A program made the translations under genes and the position numbers. A DNA stretch of 64,000 bases from CAVDAL01 sp963606965 (lineage in GTDB: Bacteria; Actinomycetota; Coriobacteriia; Coriobacteriales; QAMH01), in NCBI GenBank assembly GCA_963606965.1, contig CAVDAL010000120.1, positions 1 through 64,000 on the forward strand, read 5' to 3'. The notes under the pieces are model-generated. The model searched no databases and was not told the origin of the DNA. It saw only the letters and a program-made list of their open reading frames with translations. Position 1 is the first letter of the stretch. Each line of letters begins with the position of its first letter. This document shows positions 7,510 to 15,457 of the stretch, piece by piece.

Positions 7510-9297
7510 CTAAAGATGTTTGCATAAATAAAGTTCAGTATCTTCAAAACCAAGTGAACGATAATAATTTCTTGTTCCAACAGAACTTATAACATTCAAC
7601 TTTTTATATCCAGCATCGCGCGCAAGTTGACATGCCTTTTCAACAAGCTGCTTTCCAAGACCAAGATGTTGTGTGCCAGAGTCTCCACTGCCAATGCCTG
7701 CAACTTTGCCATAAACATGGACTTCTCGAATCATTGCTTCATCAAAACTTACTGGTGATTCGCTACCAAGAGATGACAAAAATTCTTTATCAGGAAAAGA
7801 CAGGCGCAAAAATCCAATAATTTTGCCTTCAGCATTAAGCCACTGCAAAAAGAATTCTTTACTTGCACACGTTTCATATTCATAAACATTTAACGAAATA
7901 TCATTTATGTCAAGTTTTGATAAGCTAATTTCTCTGTATCGGATTTCATCAACTTTACCACCGGCATTTGCAATATTATTTTCAACAAGCTGTCGCAAAT
8001 TGCCCTTTTTATTGCCAACAACAATATCTCCTGCTGAAAAATCACGAATCATGCGCGATATGCGCGTATATGGCTTTGTTTCAACAACATCGCAGCTCAA
8101 GACATCTAAAAGCTCTTCTTCAGTATAAGGTCGCCACTGCCCACTTTCATAATATTTGCAAAGTTCAGTGCCGGAAATCAACGAACATGGATAGAGCTTA
8201 ATTTCATCTGGCAAAAAGCGCTTGTCATTCACAAAATTATGGAAGTCTTGTTTATCTTCTTGCGGAGTCATTCCCAGCAAGTTAACCATAAAATGCGAAT
8301 GGATTTTAAAGCCAAAAATACGCAGGAGTGAAAATGCCTGCTCAATGCGCTTTGCATTCAAGTTGCGATTGTTCATTTTCAAAATATCATTGCGCACACT
8401 TTGAATGCCAACTTGAATTTTTGTACAACCAAAAAGACGCAAGTTGCGCAAAGTCTTTGCTGTAATGCAATCTGGTCTTGTTTCAACAACAAGCCCAACA
8501 ACTCTATGCTTTGCATCTTCATTTTGCTTATGTTGCGCAAACAAATCATCCATGCTTGCAGTCTGGAATTTTGCTGCCGTCTTCCAAGCATCATTTTCAA
8601 AATATAAAGAATTAATTGCTTCATTAAATGTCATTTCATGAGCATCAACACTGCTTTGCGCGCTCGCACATTTTTCTTGCAAAATGTCGCGATTATATGT
8701 CAAACCACATTCTTCATAAAAAGCACGTCGCTCAGCAATCAAATCTTCATTTCCACCAAAGTCATTAAGCGCTTTGAAAAGCTCGTGCATGAACCATGTT
8801 TGATATTCAAATGGATAATCTGTCCATGTACCGCCAAGAACAATCAGCTCGATTTTATCTGTTGTATGCCCCATTTCTGTCAAAGTTTTCAGACGCGCGC
8901 TTACCTGCAAATATGGATCAAAGAAGTTACGTTCTGCACGTTGACATGCAGGTTCGTCATGAAGATAACTCTTTGGCATGCGAACATCATTGGGGCAATA
9001 TAAACAAGCGCTTGAACATGTCCATGGCTTTGTTATAACTGTAATTGTTGCAACGCCAGATGCAGTGCGAGTCGGCTTAACTTTAATTGCAGCTGCCAAG
9101 CGCTGCTCTTCTTCCTTCGAAAGATTGAATAAATCTTTGTGCTGTAAATAGAATGGCATCAAATGCTTTTTTGCAATATGCTTTGAATTATCAAAAACAT
9201 TTTTGTTATGTTTATAAATAATTTGGGAAATTAACTTTTGATCCACCTGCGATGAAGTGGAAAGCAAATTGATTATTTCGCGAAGAATTGATTCCAT
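7510..9297 (-). CDS. elp3: Elp3, tRNA U34 carboxymethylation enzyme (radical SAM + GNAT)
   Basis: Forms 5-carboxymethyluridine (cm5U) at the wobble uridine from acetyl-CoA and SAM. The 595 residues have the radical SAM cluster motif CSSACLYC with CPNDVRMPKSY, the long Elp3-type stretch ending FFDPYLQV, VVGLVVETRPDCI, and IQVGIQSV. A C-terminal GNAT domain carries REVHVYGKV, GTQHLGLGKQLVEKA and YYRSLGFE. It is full length for Elp3. Elp3 is universal in eukaryotes and common in archaea but patchy in bacteria, where MnmE/MnmG do the comparable chemistry. A divergent methyltransferase of the Trm9 type sits 42 bases away. The ATG lies 11 bases after a TATAAT box, so the mRNA may be leaderless. Confidence 0.9.
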   Translation of the reverse strand: MESILREIINLLSTSSQVDQKLISQIIYKHNKNVFDNSKHIAKKHLMPFYLQHKDLFNLSKEEEQRLAAAIKVKPTRTASGVATITVITKPWTCSSACLYCPNDVRMPKSYLHDEPACQRAERNFFDPYLQVSARLKTLTEMGHTTDKIELIVLGGTWTDYPFEYQTWFMHELFKALNDFGGNEDLIAERRAFYEECGLTYNRDILQEKCASAQSSVDAHEMTFNEAINSLYFENDAWKTAAKFQTASMDDLFAQHKQNEDAKHRVVGLVVETRPDCITAKTLRNLRLFGCTKIQVGIQSVRNDILKMNNRNLNAKRIEQAFSLLRIFGFKIHSHFMVNLLGMTPQEDKQDFHNFVNDKRFLPDEIKLYPCSLISGTELCKYYESGQWRPYTEEELLDVLSCDVVETKPYTRISRMIRDFSAGDIVVGNKKGNLRQLVENNIANAGGKVDEIRYREISLSKLDINDISLNVYEYETCASKEFFLQWLNAEGKIIGFLRLSFPDKEFLSSLGSESPVSFDEAMIREVHVYGKVAGIGSGDSGTQHLGLGKQLVEKACQLARDAGYKKLNVISSVGTRNYYRSLGFEDTELYLCKHL

Positions 9298-9308
9298 GAG
9301 TGCAAAGA

Positions 9309-9331
9309 ATTATAACCTATGCATTTATAAT
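9309..9331. promoter_or_regulatory. Back-to-back -10 boxes for elp3 (minus) and methyltransferase (plus)
   Basis: A TATAAT on the minus strand (9314-9309) ends 11 bases before the elp3 ATG. A TATAAT on the plus strand (9326-9331) ends 8 bases before the methyltransferase ATG at 9340. With transcription starting about 7 bases after each box, both transcripts would have a leader of 0-5 bases. Neither start has a Shine-Dalgarno. No clear -35 is visible. Confidence 0.5.
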
Positions 9332-9339
9332 CTTTAACT

Positions 9340-10101
9340 ATGGATAACGCAACAGTACATAAATTAAAGACGATGACATCGCAATTTTATGAATCATGCG
9401 CTGAATCGTTTTCTGCAACAAGGCAGGATGCATGGAATGGTTGGCATAAAGTTTGCGATTTGATTGCAGAAAGCACGAACGAAAATCTGCAGATAACAGA
9501 TATCGCTTGCGGGAATTTCCGTTTTGAAAAGTTTATCCAAAATGAACTTGGCGCACGCAAAAATGTGAGTTTTAACTGCGTTGATAATTGTTTGCCTCTG
9601 AGCACAGACGCTCCAGCGAATGTTAATTTCAAAGAGTGCGACATCATAAGCGCCTTGGAAAATGGCACCTCATTTACAGAACTAAACTTTGTGCCAGCAG
9701 ATTACCTTGTTTCTTTTGGATTTATGCATCATATTCCTTCTGAAAAGTTAAGACTTCGCTTTTTAGAATATGCTTTATCTTGCATAAAACCTGGCGGATA
9801 TTTAATTATTTCATTTTGGCAATTTTTGAAAAACCCTTCTCTCGCGCGAAAAGCAAACGAAAAACGTGCTGCCGCTTTGCAAGTATATGAAATTGATAGT
9901 TCACAATTAGAAGATGGCGACTGTTTTTTAGGGTGGCAAGAAAGCACAAAACTCTTCCGCTATTGCCATAACTTCACAGATGAAGAAGTCTATTCTTACA
10001 TAAAGAAACTTCCGTCTAATATCAAACTGTTAACAAGTTTTAACGCAGACGGTAAACAAGATGATTTAAACTTATATATCGTCATTCAAAAAGAGGAATA
10101 A
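9340..10101 (+). CDS. Class I SAM methyltransferase, Trm9/ALKBH8-like (candidate tRNA cm5U methylase)
   Basis: The 253 residues hold SAM motif I ITDIACGNFRFEKFI (~54-68), an acidic motif II (NCVDN), and the post-motif SFGFMHHIPSEKLR, followed by CIKPGGYLIISFW. The N-terminus FYESCAESFSATRQDAW resembles the Trm9 opening (NEIAxxFSxTRxxPW). The C-terminus GWQESTKLFRYCHNFTDEEV resembles the Trm9/ALKBH8 tail. Trm9 methylates cm5U34 to mcm5U34, the step after Elp3, and this gene is divergent from elp3. The similarity is judged by eye and no Trm112 partner is nearby. Alternatives are a generic class I methyltransferase or an ho5U34 O-methylase. Confidence 0.6.
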   Translation: MDNATVHKLKTMTSQFYESCAESFSATRQDAWNGWHKVCDLIAESTNENLQITDIACGNFRFEKFIQNELGARKNVSFNCVDNCLPLSTDAPANVNFKECDIISALENGTSFTELNFVPADYLVSFGFMHHIPSEKLRLRFLEYALSCIKPGGYLIISFWQFLKNPSLARKANEKRAAALQVYEIDSSQLEDGDCFLGWQESTKLFRYCHNFTDEEVYSYIKKLPSNIKLLTSFNADGKQDDLNLYIVIQKEE

Positions 10102-10112
10102 CAGGAGGAATA

Positions 10113-11267
10113 ATGATTTATCGCAAATTTAAAGATAAAGAATTATCAGCAATGGGCATGGGTTTGATGCGTTTGCCAAAGATTGATAATGATGATTCAA
10201 AAATTGATGAAGAACATGCTCAAAAGATGGTCGATTATGCATATGAAAATGGCATAAATTACTTCGATACAGCTTGGGGATATCATGCAGGAAATTCTGA
10301 AACATTCATTGGTAAAGCATTAAAGAAATATCCTCGCGATTCATTTTATCTTGCAAGCAAATATCCTGGATACTCTTTAAAAAACTTTGGTAAAACAGAA
10401 GAGATTTTTAATAAGCAGCTTGAAAAATGTCAAGTTGATTATTTCGATTTCTATCTGATTCATAATATTAATGAACAAAATATCGAGCACTATCTTGACG
10501 ATGAAAAATATGGCACACTAAGTTATATTTGCGAACAAAGAGACGCTGGCAAAATCAAGCATCTTGGATTTTCTGTTCATGGCACATATGAAACAATGAA
10601 GCGCTTTTTGAAACGCTATGGTTCTGAACTCGAATTCTGCCAAATACAGCTTAATTATGTTGATTATGAATTCCAAGAAGCAAAAAAGAAAATTGAACTT
10701 TGCAAAGAATATGGTCTTGGCGTTTGGGTAATGGAACCTTTGCGCGGCGGGCAGCTTGCTACTTTAGCCGATGAAGACATGGCAATTTTGAAGGAACAAC
10801 AACCAGATGATCCAGCTGTAAAGTGGGCATATCGTTGGCTGCAAAGCATTCCTGAAGTAAATATTGTTTTGAGCGGTTCTTCAAGCATTGAACAACTTAC
10901 TGAAAACATTTCATATTTTAGTGAAGAAAATCCATTAAATGATGCTGAAAAAGATGCACTTAACAAAGTAGCAAAGAATATGATTGATCGTCATATTCTT
11001 CCTTGCACAGCTTGCAGATATTGCACAACTCACTGCCCTCTAGAATTAGACATTCCACGCTTGCTTGCTTTATATAATGAATTTGTCTTTACAGATGGCG
11101 GCTTCATTGCTCCTATGAGCATATCTTCTTTACCGCAAGACAAACGACCAAGCGCATGCATTGCTTGCGGTTCTTGTAAAGAAGTTTGTCCTCAAAATAT
11201 TGAAATTCCTGAAGCTTTGGCAGACTTTGCTGAACGTGTTGTTAAAAGTCCATTTTTTGAAGATTAA
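10113..11267 (+). CDS. Aldo/keto reductase with C-terminal ferredoxin domain
   Basis: Putative oxidoreductase of the anaerobe-specific AKR group. The first ~280 residues form the TIM barrel: MGMGLMRLP, NYFDTAWGYH with the catalytic Asp/Tyr, SKYPGY with the Lys, and HLGFSVHG. The last 90 residues carry two iron-sulfur clusters, CTACRYCTTHCP and CIACGSCKEVCP, suggesting electron exchange with ferredoxin or flavodoxin. The natural substrate is unknown. A strong AGGAGG precedes the ATG, 11 bases after the methyltransferase stop, so the two genes are probably co-transcribed. Confidence 0.87.
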   Translation: MIYRKFKDKELSAMGMGLMRLPKIDNDDSKIDEEHAQKMVDYAYENGINYFDTAWGYHAGNSETFIGKALKKYPRDSFYLASKYPGYSLKNFGKTEEIFNKQLEKCQVDYFDFYLIHNINEQNIEHYLDDEKYGTLSYICEQRDAGKIKHLGFSVHGTYETMKRFLKRYGSELEFCQIQLNYVDYEFQEAKKKIELCKEYGLGVWVMEPLRGGQLATLADEDMAILKEQQPDDPAVKWAYRWLQSIPEVNIVLSGSSSIEQLTENISYFSEENPLNDAEKDALNKVAKNMIDRHILPCTACRYCTTHCPLELDIPRLLALYNEFVFTDGGFIAPMSISSLPQDKRPSACIACGSCKEVCPQNIEIPEALADFAERVVKSPFFED

Positions 11268-11298
11268 AACTTGTAAAAACATTTTTTCAATAAACAAA

Positions 11299-11326
11299 GC
11301 GGCGTTGCAAATATTTGCAACGCCGC
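11299..11326. terminator. Bidirectional terminator between the aldo/keto reductase and ettA
   Basis: A perfect 14+14 palindrome, GCGGCGTTGCAAAT joined to ATTTGCAACGCCGC, lies between two convergent genes. It is followed by TCCTCTTTT on the plus strand and a T-rich stretch on the minus strand. Confidence 0.85.
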
Positions 11327-11354
11327 TCCTCTTTTGCAAAAACAAATGCAAATT

Positions 11355-13031
11355 TTAATTTGTAAGCTTCCTGTGCATGCGTCTTGGACGAGAATTTTCA
11401 GGCCCTAATCTTTCTTCTCTATTCTTTTGATATCCTTCAAAATTTCCTTCAAACCAATACCAATTAGCTGGATTTTCATCCGTGCCTTCCCATGCAAGAA
11501 TATGAGTTGCAACTCTATCCAAAAACATTCTGTCATGGCTAATAACAACAGAACAGCCAGGAAATTCAAGCAATGCTGCTTCCAAGCTCGACAATGTTTC
11601 AACATCTAAGTCATTTGTTGGTTCATCCAAAAGCAATAAATTTCCGCCTTGTTGCAAAGTTAGAGCCAAATTAAGGCGATTGCGTTCTCCACCAGATAAA
11701 ACGCCAGCCGGCTTTTGCTGGTCTTGACCCTTAAAACCAAAGCTAGCAACATATGCACGAGTAGGAATTTCAGTTTCACCAACTGTAACAAAATCCATGC
11801 CGTCAGAAACAGCTTCCCACACATTTTTGTTTGGATCTATTCCTGCACGAGTTTGGTCAACATAAGAAACTTTTACAGTTTCGCCAATTTTAAGCTCGCC
11901 ACTATCTGGGCTTTCTTGACCAACAAGCATCTTGAACAAAGTAGTCTTTCCCACTCCATTTGGTCCAATAACACCAACAATTCCATTTCTTGGCAAGGTG
12001 AAAGACAAGCCATCAATCAAGACTCTATCGCCAAAGCTCTTCTTCAAATTTGAAACAGAAATAACTTCTGTTCCAAGGCGCGGACCTACTGGAATATGAA
12101 TTTCACTAAAGTCAGTTTTCTGAAAACTTCTTGCTTGAGCTTCCATTTCTTCATAGCGCTCAAGGCGGGCTTTGCTTTTTGCTTGCCTTGCTTTAGGAGA
12201 ACTGCGCACCCATTCAAGCTCTTGCTTCATTCGCTTTGCAAGCTTTGCTTCTTGCTTACCCTGTGCTTCTAAACGCGCAGCCTTTGTTTCAAGATAAGTC
12301 GAATAATTGCCCTTATATGGATATAAATGACCGCGGTCAACTTCGCAAATCCATTCTGCAACATTATCCAAAAAATATCTATCATGCGTAACAGCCAAAA
12401 CAGCACCCTGATAGTTCTTCAAGAAATGTTCTAGCCACAAAACAGATTCAGCATCCAAATGGTTTGTTGGTTCGTCCAACAATAACAAGTCAGGAGCTTC
12501 GAGCAAAAGCTTACATAAAGCAACGCGCCTGCGCTCGCCACCAGACAAAACATTAACTGGCGCATCTGCATCAGGACATTGCAAAGCATCCATAGCTTGA
12601 CTTAATTTGCTATCCAAATCCCAAGCATCAGCAGCATCAATTTCATCCTGAAGCTTGCCCATCTCTGTCATCAAAGCATCAAAATCGGCGTCTGGGTCTG
12701 CCATTTCTGCGCCAATTTCATTAAAACGCGTAACTTTTGCAATTAAGTCGCTAAATGCAGTTTCGATATTTTCCTTAACAGTTTTATCTTCATCTAGCGG
12801 CGGTTCTTGTTGCAAAATCCCAACAGTATATCCGGGAGTAAGCTTTGCTTCTCCATTTGAAACATCTTCAATTCCAGCCATGATTTTTAACAAAGTCGAC
12901 TTGCCCATCCCATTAGGACCAACAACGCCAATCTTTGCTCCTGGATAAAAACTTAGTGTCACATCATCAAGAATTACCTTGTTTCCATGAGCTTTGCGCG
13001 CTTGATACATTTGATAGATAAATTCAGCCAT
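11355..13031 (-). CDS. ettA: Energy-dependent translational throttle protein EttA (ABC-F)
   Basis: Ribosome-bound ABC-F ATPase that gates the first elongation step according to ADP/ATP. Two nucleotide-binding domains are visible: GPNGMGKST with LSGGERRRVAL and LLLDEPTNHLD, then GPNGVGKTT with LSGGERNRLNL and LLLDEPTNDLD. The linker has the basic KARQAKSKARLERYEEM segment. The arm-like insert after the first Walker A and the 558-residue length match EttA, not the antibiotic-resistance ABC-F types. The C-terminus is short. A ribosome site (AAGGGAA) precedes the ATG. Confidence 0.92.
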   Translation of the reverse strand: MAEFIYQMYQARKAHGNKVILDDVTLSFYPGAKIGVVGPNGMGKSTLLKIMAGIEDVSNGEAKLTPGYTVGILQQEPPLDEDKTVKENIETAFSDLIAKVTRFNEIGAEMADPDADFDALMTEMGKLQDEIDAADAWDLDSKLSQAMDALQCPDADAPVNVLSGGERRRVALCKLLLEAPDLLLLDEPTNHLDAESVLWLEHFLKNYQGAVLAVTHDRYFLDNVAEWICEVDRGHLYPYKGNYSTYLETKAARLEAQGKQEAKLAKRMKQELEWVRSSPKARQAKSKARLERYEEMEAQARSFQKTDFSEIHIPVGPRLGTEVISVSNLKKSFGDRVLIDGLSFTLPRNGIVGVIGPNGVGKTTLFKMLVGQESPDSGELKIGETVKVSYVDQTRAGIDPNKNVWEAVSDGMDFVTVGETEIPTRAYVASFGFKGQDQQKPAGVLSGGERNRLNLALTLQQGGNLLLLDEPTNDLDVETLSSLEAALLEFPGCSVVISHDRMFLDRVATHILAWEGTDENPANWYWFEGNFEGYQKNREERLGPENSRPRRMHRKLTN

Positions 13032-13136
13032 TGCATTCCCTTTGTAAATTTATTTAACATTGATAACCTGCGTATTTTCTCATAGCTTTTAAAAAAAGAA
13101 AAAGGAATTTTCACTTAAAGCCTTCAAAAGCGCAAA

Positions 13137-13158
13137 GTTGTGCCATACTTAACACAAC
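13137..13158. repeat. Inverted repeat GTTGTG-N10-CACAAC upstream of the EF-G-like gene
   Basis: GTTGTG (13137-13142) and CACAAC (13153-13158) are perfect 6-bp half sites spaced by 10 bases, about 85 bases before the EF-G-like start. It could be an operator. The same half sites fuse into a 12-bp palindrome in the cspA leader. Confidence 0.3.
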
Positions 13159-13241
13159 AAAAGTTGCACAAGGCAACAACCCATATTTCGAAGAATTTAT
13201 ACAGCCTTGTGCGGCGTAGAAATCTTGCGAGAAAGTTGGTG

Positions 13242-15302
13242 ATGGCAATGGCAGCTCCTACAACAGAAAATGTTCGTAATGTCGTCTTGGTGGGTCAAGA
13301 CGGAGCGGGAAAGACTTCGCTTGCAGAAGCCCTTCTATATGTCTCTGGGAAGACCCCAAGAATGGGCACCACGCACGACGGAAAGTCTTATCTTGACTTC
13401 GATGAAGAAGAAATCAAACGCAGATTCACAATCTCAACTTCATTAGCACCAATCAATTATGAAAATTTTAAAATCAATTTGCTCGACACTTCAGGCCATC
13501 CAGACTTTATAGGCGATACACTTTATTGCATGTCAGCTGCAGAAATGGCTCTTTTTGTTGTTGATGCAGCAACAGGTCCACAAGTTATGACAACTCGGCT
13601 TTGGCGCGAAGCTGAAAAGATGCGTCTTTCTCGCGCTGTTTATATCAATCACATCGACCGCGAAGATGCAAACTTTGATGTTTCTATGGCAGCCTTGCAT
13701 GCGCGCTTTGGCTCAAGGCTTGGTGCTGTAAACATTCCTATGGGCGACGGCGCAGACTTTGCTGGTGTTATCGACATCATTAGCATGAAAGCTCGTTCAC
13801 ACAGATTGGACAAAGAAGAAGAATTCGACATTCCAGATGAATACAAAGATGCAGCTGAAGCAGCACGTGAAAAGCTTTGTGACCTTGTTGCAGAAGCTGA
13901 TGATGAATTGATGATGAAATATCTTGAAGGCGAACAGATCACTCAAGATGAACTTGAAAATTTGCTTGATAAAGCAATTGCACAAGAGCTCATTATTCCT
14001 GTCTTTGTTGGCTCGACAATCATTAAACAAGGCGTTGAAGGAATGATGCGCCATATAATTACATACTTCCCTACTCCTCAATCTCACGGCCGCTACACTA
14101 TGGCAGATGGCGAATCTATCCGCGTTGATGAAAGCAAACGCCCTGCTGCATTTGTTTTCAAGACTTTATCTGACCCATTTGTTGGACGCTTGAGCTTTGT
14201 AAAGATTATTGCTGGCACTCTTGAACCTGGCATGGAATTAATTAATTCTCGCACAGGTAAAAAGGAACGCCTTGGCTCAATCAATGTAATGATGGGTAAA
14301 GAGACAACGCCCGTAAAAAGCGCAAAAGCTGGCGACATTATTGTCATTCCAAAGTTGGCAGACACTCGCACTGGCGACACACTTTCACAAACAGGTGAAA
14401 TTTCAATCAATCCAATTGATATTCCAATACCTCAATATCCTGTTGCTTTGGAAGCATCAGACAGAAATTCAGAAGATAAACTCGGCACTTTCCTCTCTAA
14501 GACAATTGAAAATGATCCAACATTAATTTTGCGAAATGATGAAGAAACTCATCAGACAATCTTGACTTGCATGGGCGATGTTCAATTAGAACTTTTGCTG
14601 TCCCGCGCTCGTGAGCAGGCAAAAGTTGATGCTAAACAAGTTCCTGTTCGTATTCCTTATCGTGAAACTATTCGCAAACAAGCTGAAGCTCAAGGCCGCC
14701 ATAAAAAACAGACTGGTGGTTCTGGGCAATTTGGCGACTGCTGGTTGCGCCTTACTCCAAACCCAGATGCTGGCTATGAATTTGTTGATGAAATCAAAGG
14801 TGGCGCAATTCCGGGTTCTTTGATTCCTGCTGTTAACAAAGGCGTTGTTGAAACAATGGCTGAAGGTTTTGTAGCAGGATATCCAATGGTTGATATCAAA
14901 GTTACTGTTTTTGATGGTAGCTATCATTCTGTCGATTCAAATGAAATGGCATTTAAAACTGCTGCACGTATTGGCTTTAGAGCAGCATGCGATAAAGCTG
15001 ACCCAGTAATTATGGAACCAATGGCTCGCATTGATGTAACAATTCCTGAAGAATATGCTGGAACAGTTATGGGCGACATTAGCACAAAACGCGGTCGCGT
15101 CATTGGCACTGATTCAAATGATGAAGGCGAAACTATTGTTTTAGCGCGAGTGCCTTATGCAGAAGTCATTGAATATACAAAAGATTTGCGCTCATTATCA
15201 CGCGGGTCTGGTACATTTGTTATGCATTTAGATGGATATGAACAAGCACCAATGGATGTTCAAAAACGTCTTAAAGAAGAATATGAAGCTTCTAGATCAT
15301 AA
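13242..15302 (+). CDS. Elongation factor G-like translational GTPase (EF-G paralogue)
   Basis: Ribosomal translocase paralogue with GTPase, domain II and domains III-V as in EF-G. G1 is GQDGAGKTS, the switch I region is KRRFTISTS where EF-G has RGITI, G3 is DTSGHPDF, and G4 is NHID instead of NKxD. Domain IV includes GGSGQFGDCWLRL and domain V YAEVIEYTKDLRS. The divergence from FusA consensus in all G motifs identifies it as the EF-G-like subfamily whose exact role is unsettled. I start at ATG 13242 (MAMAAPTTENV); GTG 13239 and ATG 13248 are possible. The frame further upstream to 13140 reads as non-family sequence and is probably leader. Confidence 0.85.
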   Translation: MAMAAPTTENVRNVVLVGQDGAGKTSLAEALLYVSGKTPRMGTTHDGKSYLDFDEEEIKRRFTISTSLAPINYENFKINLLDTSGHPDFIGDTLYCMSAAEMALFVVDAATGPQVMTTRLWREAEKMRLSRAVYINHIDREDANFDVSMAALHARFGSRLGAVNIPMGDGADFAGVIDIISMKARSHRLDKEEEFDIPDEYKDAAEAAREKLCDLVAEADDELMMKYLEGEQITQDELENLLDKAIAQELIIPVFVGSTIIKQGVEGMMRHIITYFPTPQSHGRYTMADGESIRVDESKRPAAFVFKTLSDPFVGRLSFVKIIAGTLEPGMELINSRTGKKERLGSINVMMGKETTPVKSAKAGDIIVIPKLADTRTGDTLSQTGEISINPIDIPIPQYPVALEASDRNSEDKLGTFLSKTIENDPTLILRNDEETHQTILTCMGDVQLELLLSRAREQAKVDAKQVPVRIPYRETIRKQAEAQGRHKKQTGGSGQFGDCWLRLTPNPDAGYEFVDEIKGGAIPGSLIPAVNKGVVETMAEGFVAGYPMVDIKVTVFDGSYHSVDSNEMAFKTAARIGFRAACDKADPVIMEPMARIDVTIPEEYAGTVMGDISTKRGRVIGTDSNDEGETIVLARVPYAEVIEYTKDLRSLSRGSGTFVMHLDGYEQAPMDVQKRLKEEYEASRS

Positions 15303-15336
15303 AAGATAAGTCGTTAGCTTGTTTGAACAAGTTGCA

Positions 15337-15368
15337 AGGCGCTGGCTTTGAAGCCAGCGCCTTTCTTT
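15337..15368 (+). terminator. Terminator of the EF-G-like gene
   Basis: The stem GGCGCTGGC / GCCAGCGCC has a TTTGAA loop, followed by TTTCTTTT on the plus strand. Confidence 0.88.
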
Positions 15369-15394
15369 TCACTATCTGTGCGTCAAGTAAACGA

Positions 15395-15422
15395 AATGCC
15401 GCGCCGAAGAAGGCGCGGCATT
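15395..15422 (-). terminator. Terminator of the NhaC-family gene
   Basis: An 11-bp perfect stem, AATGCCGCGCC with GGCGCGGCATT and a 6-base loop, is followed on the minus strand by TCGTTTACTT. It lies about 35 bases after the transporter stop. Confidence 0.75.
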
Positions 15423-15457
15423 ATCGCAAATCAATTTTCTTTTAAAATAGAACTCGC

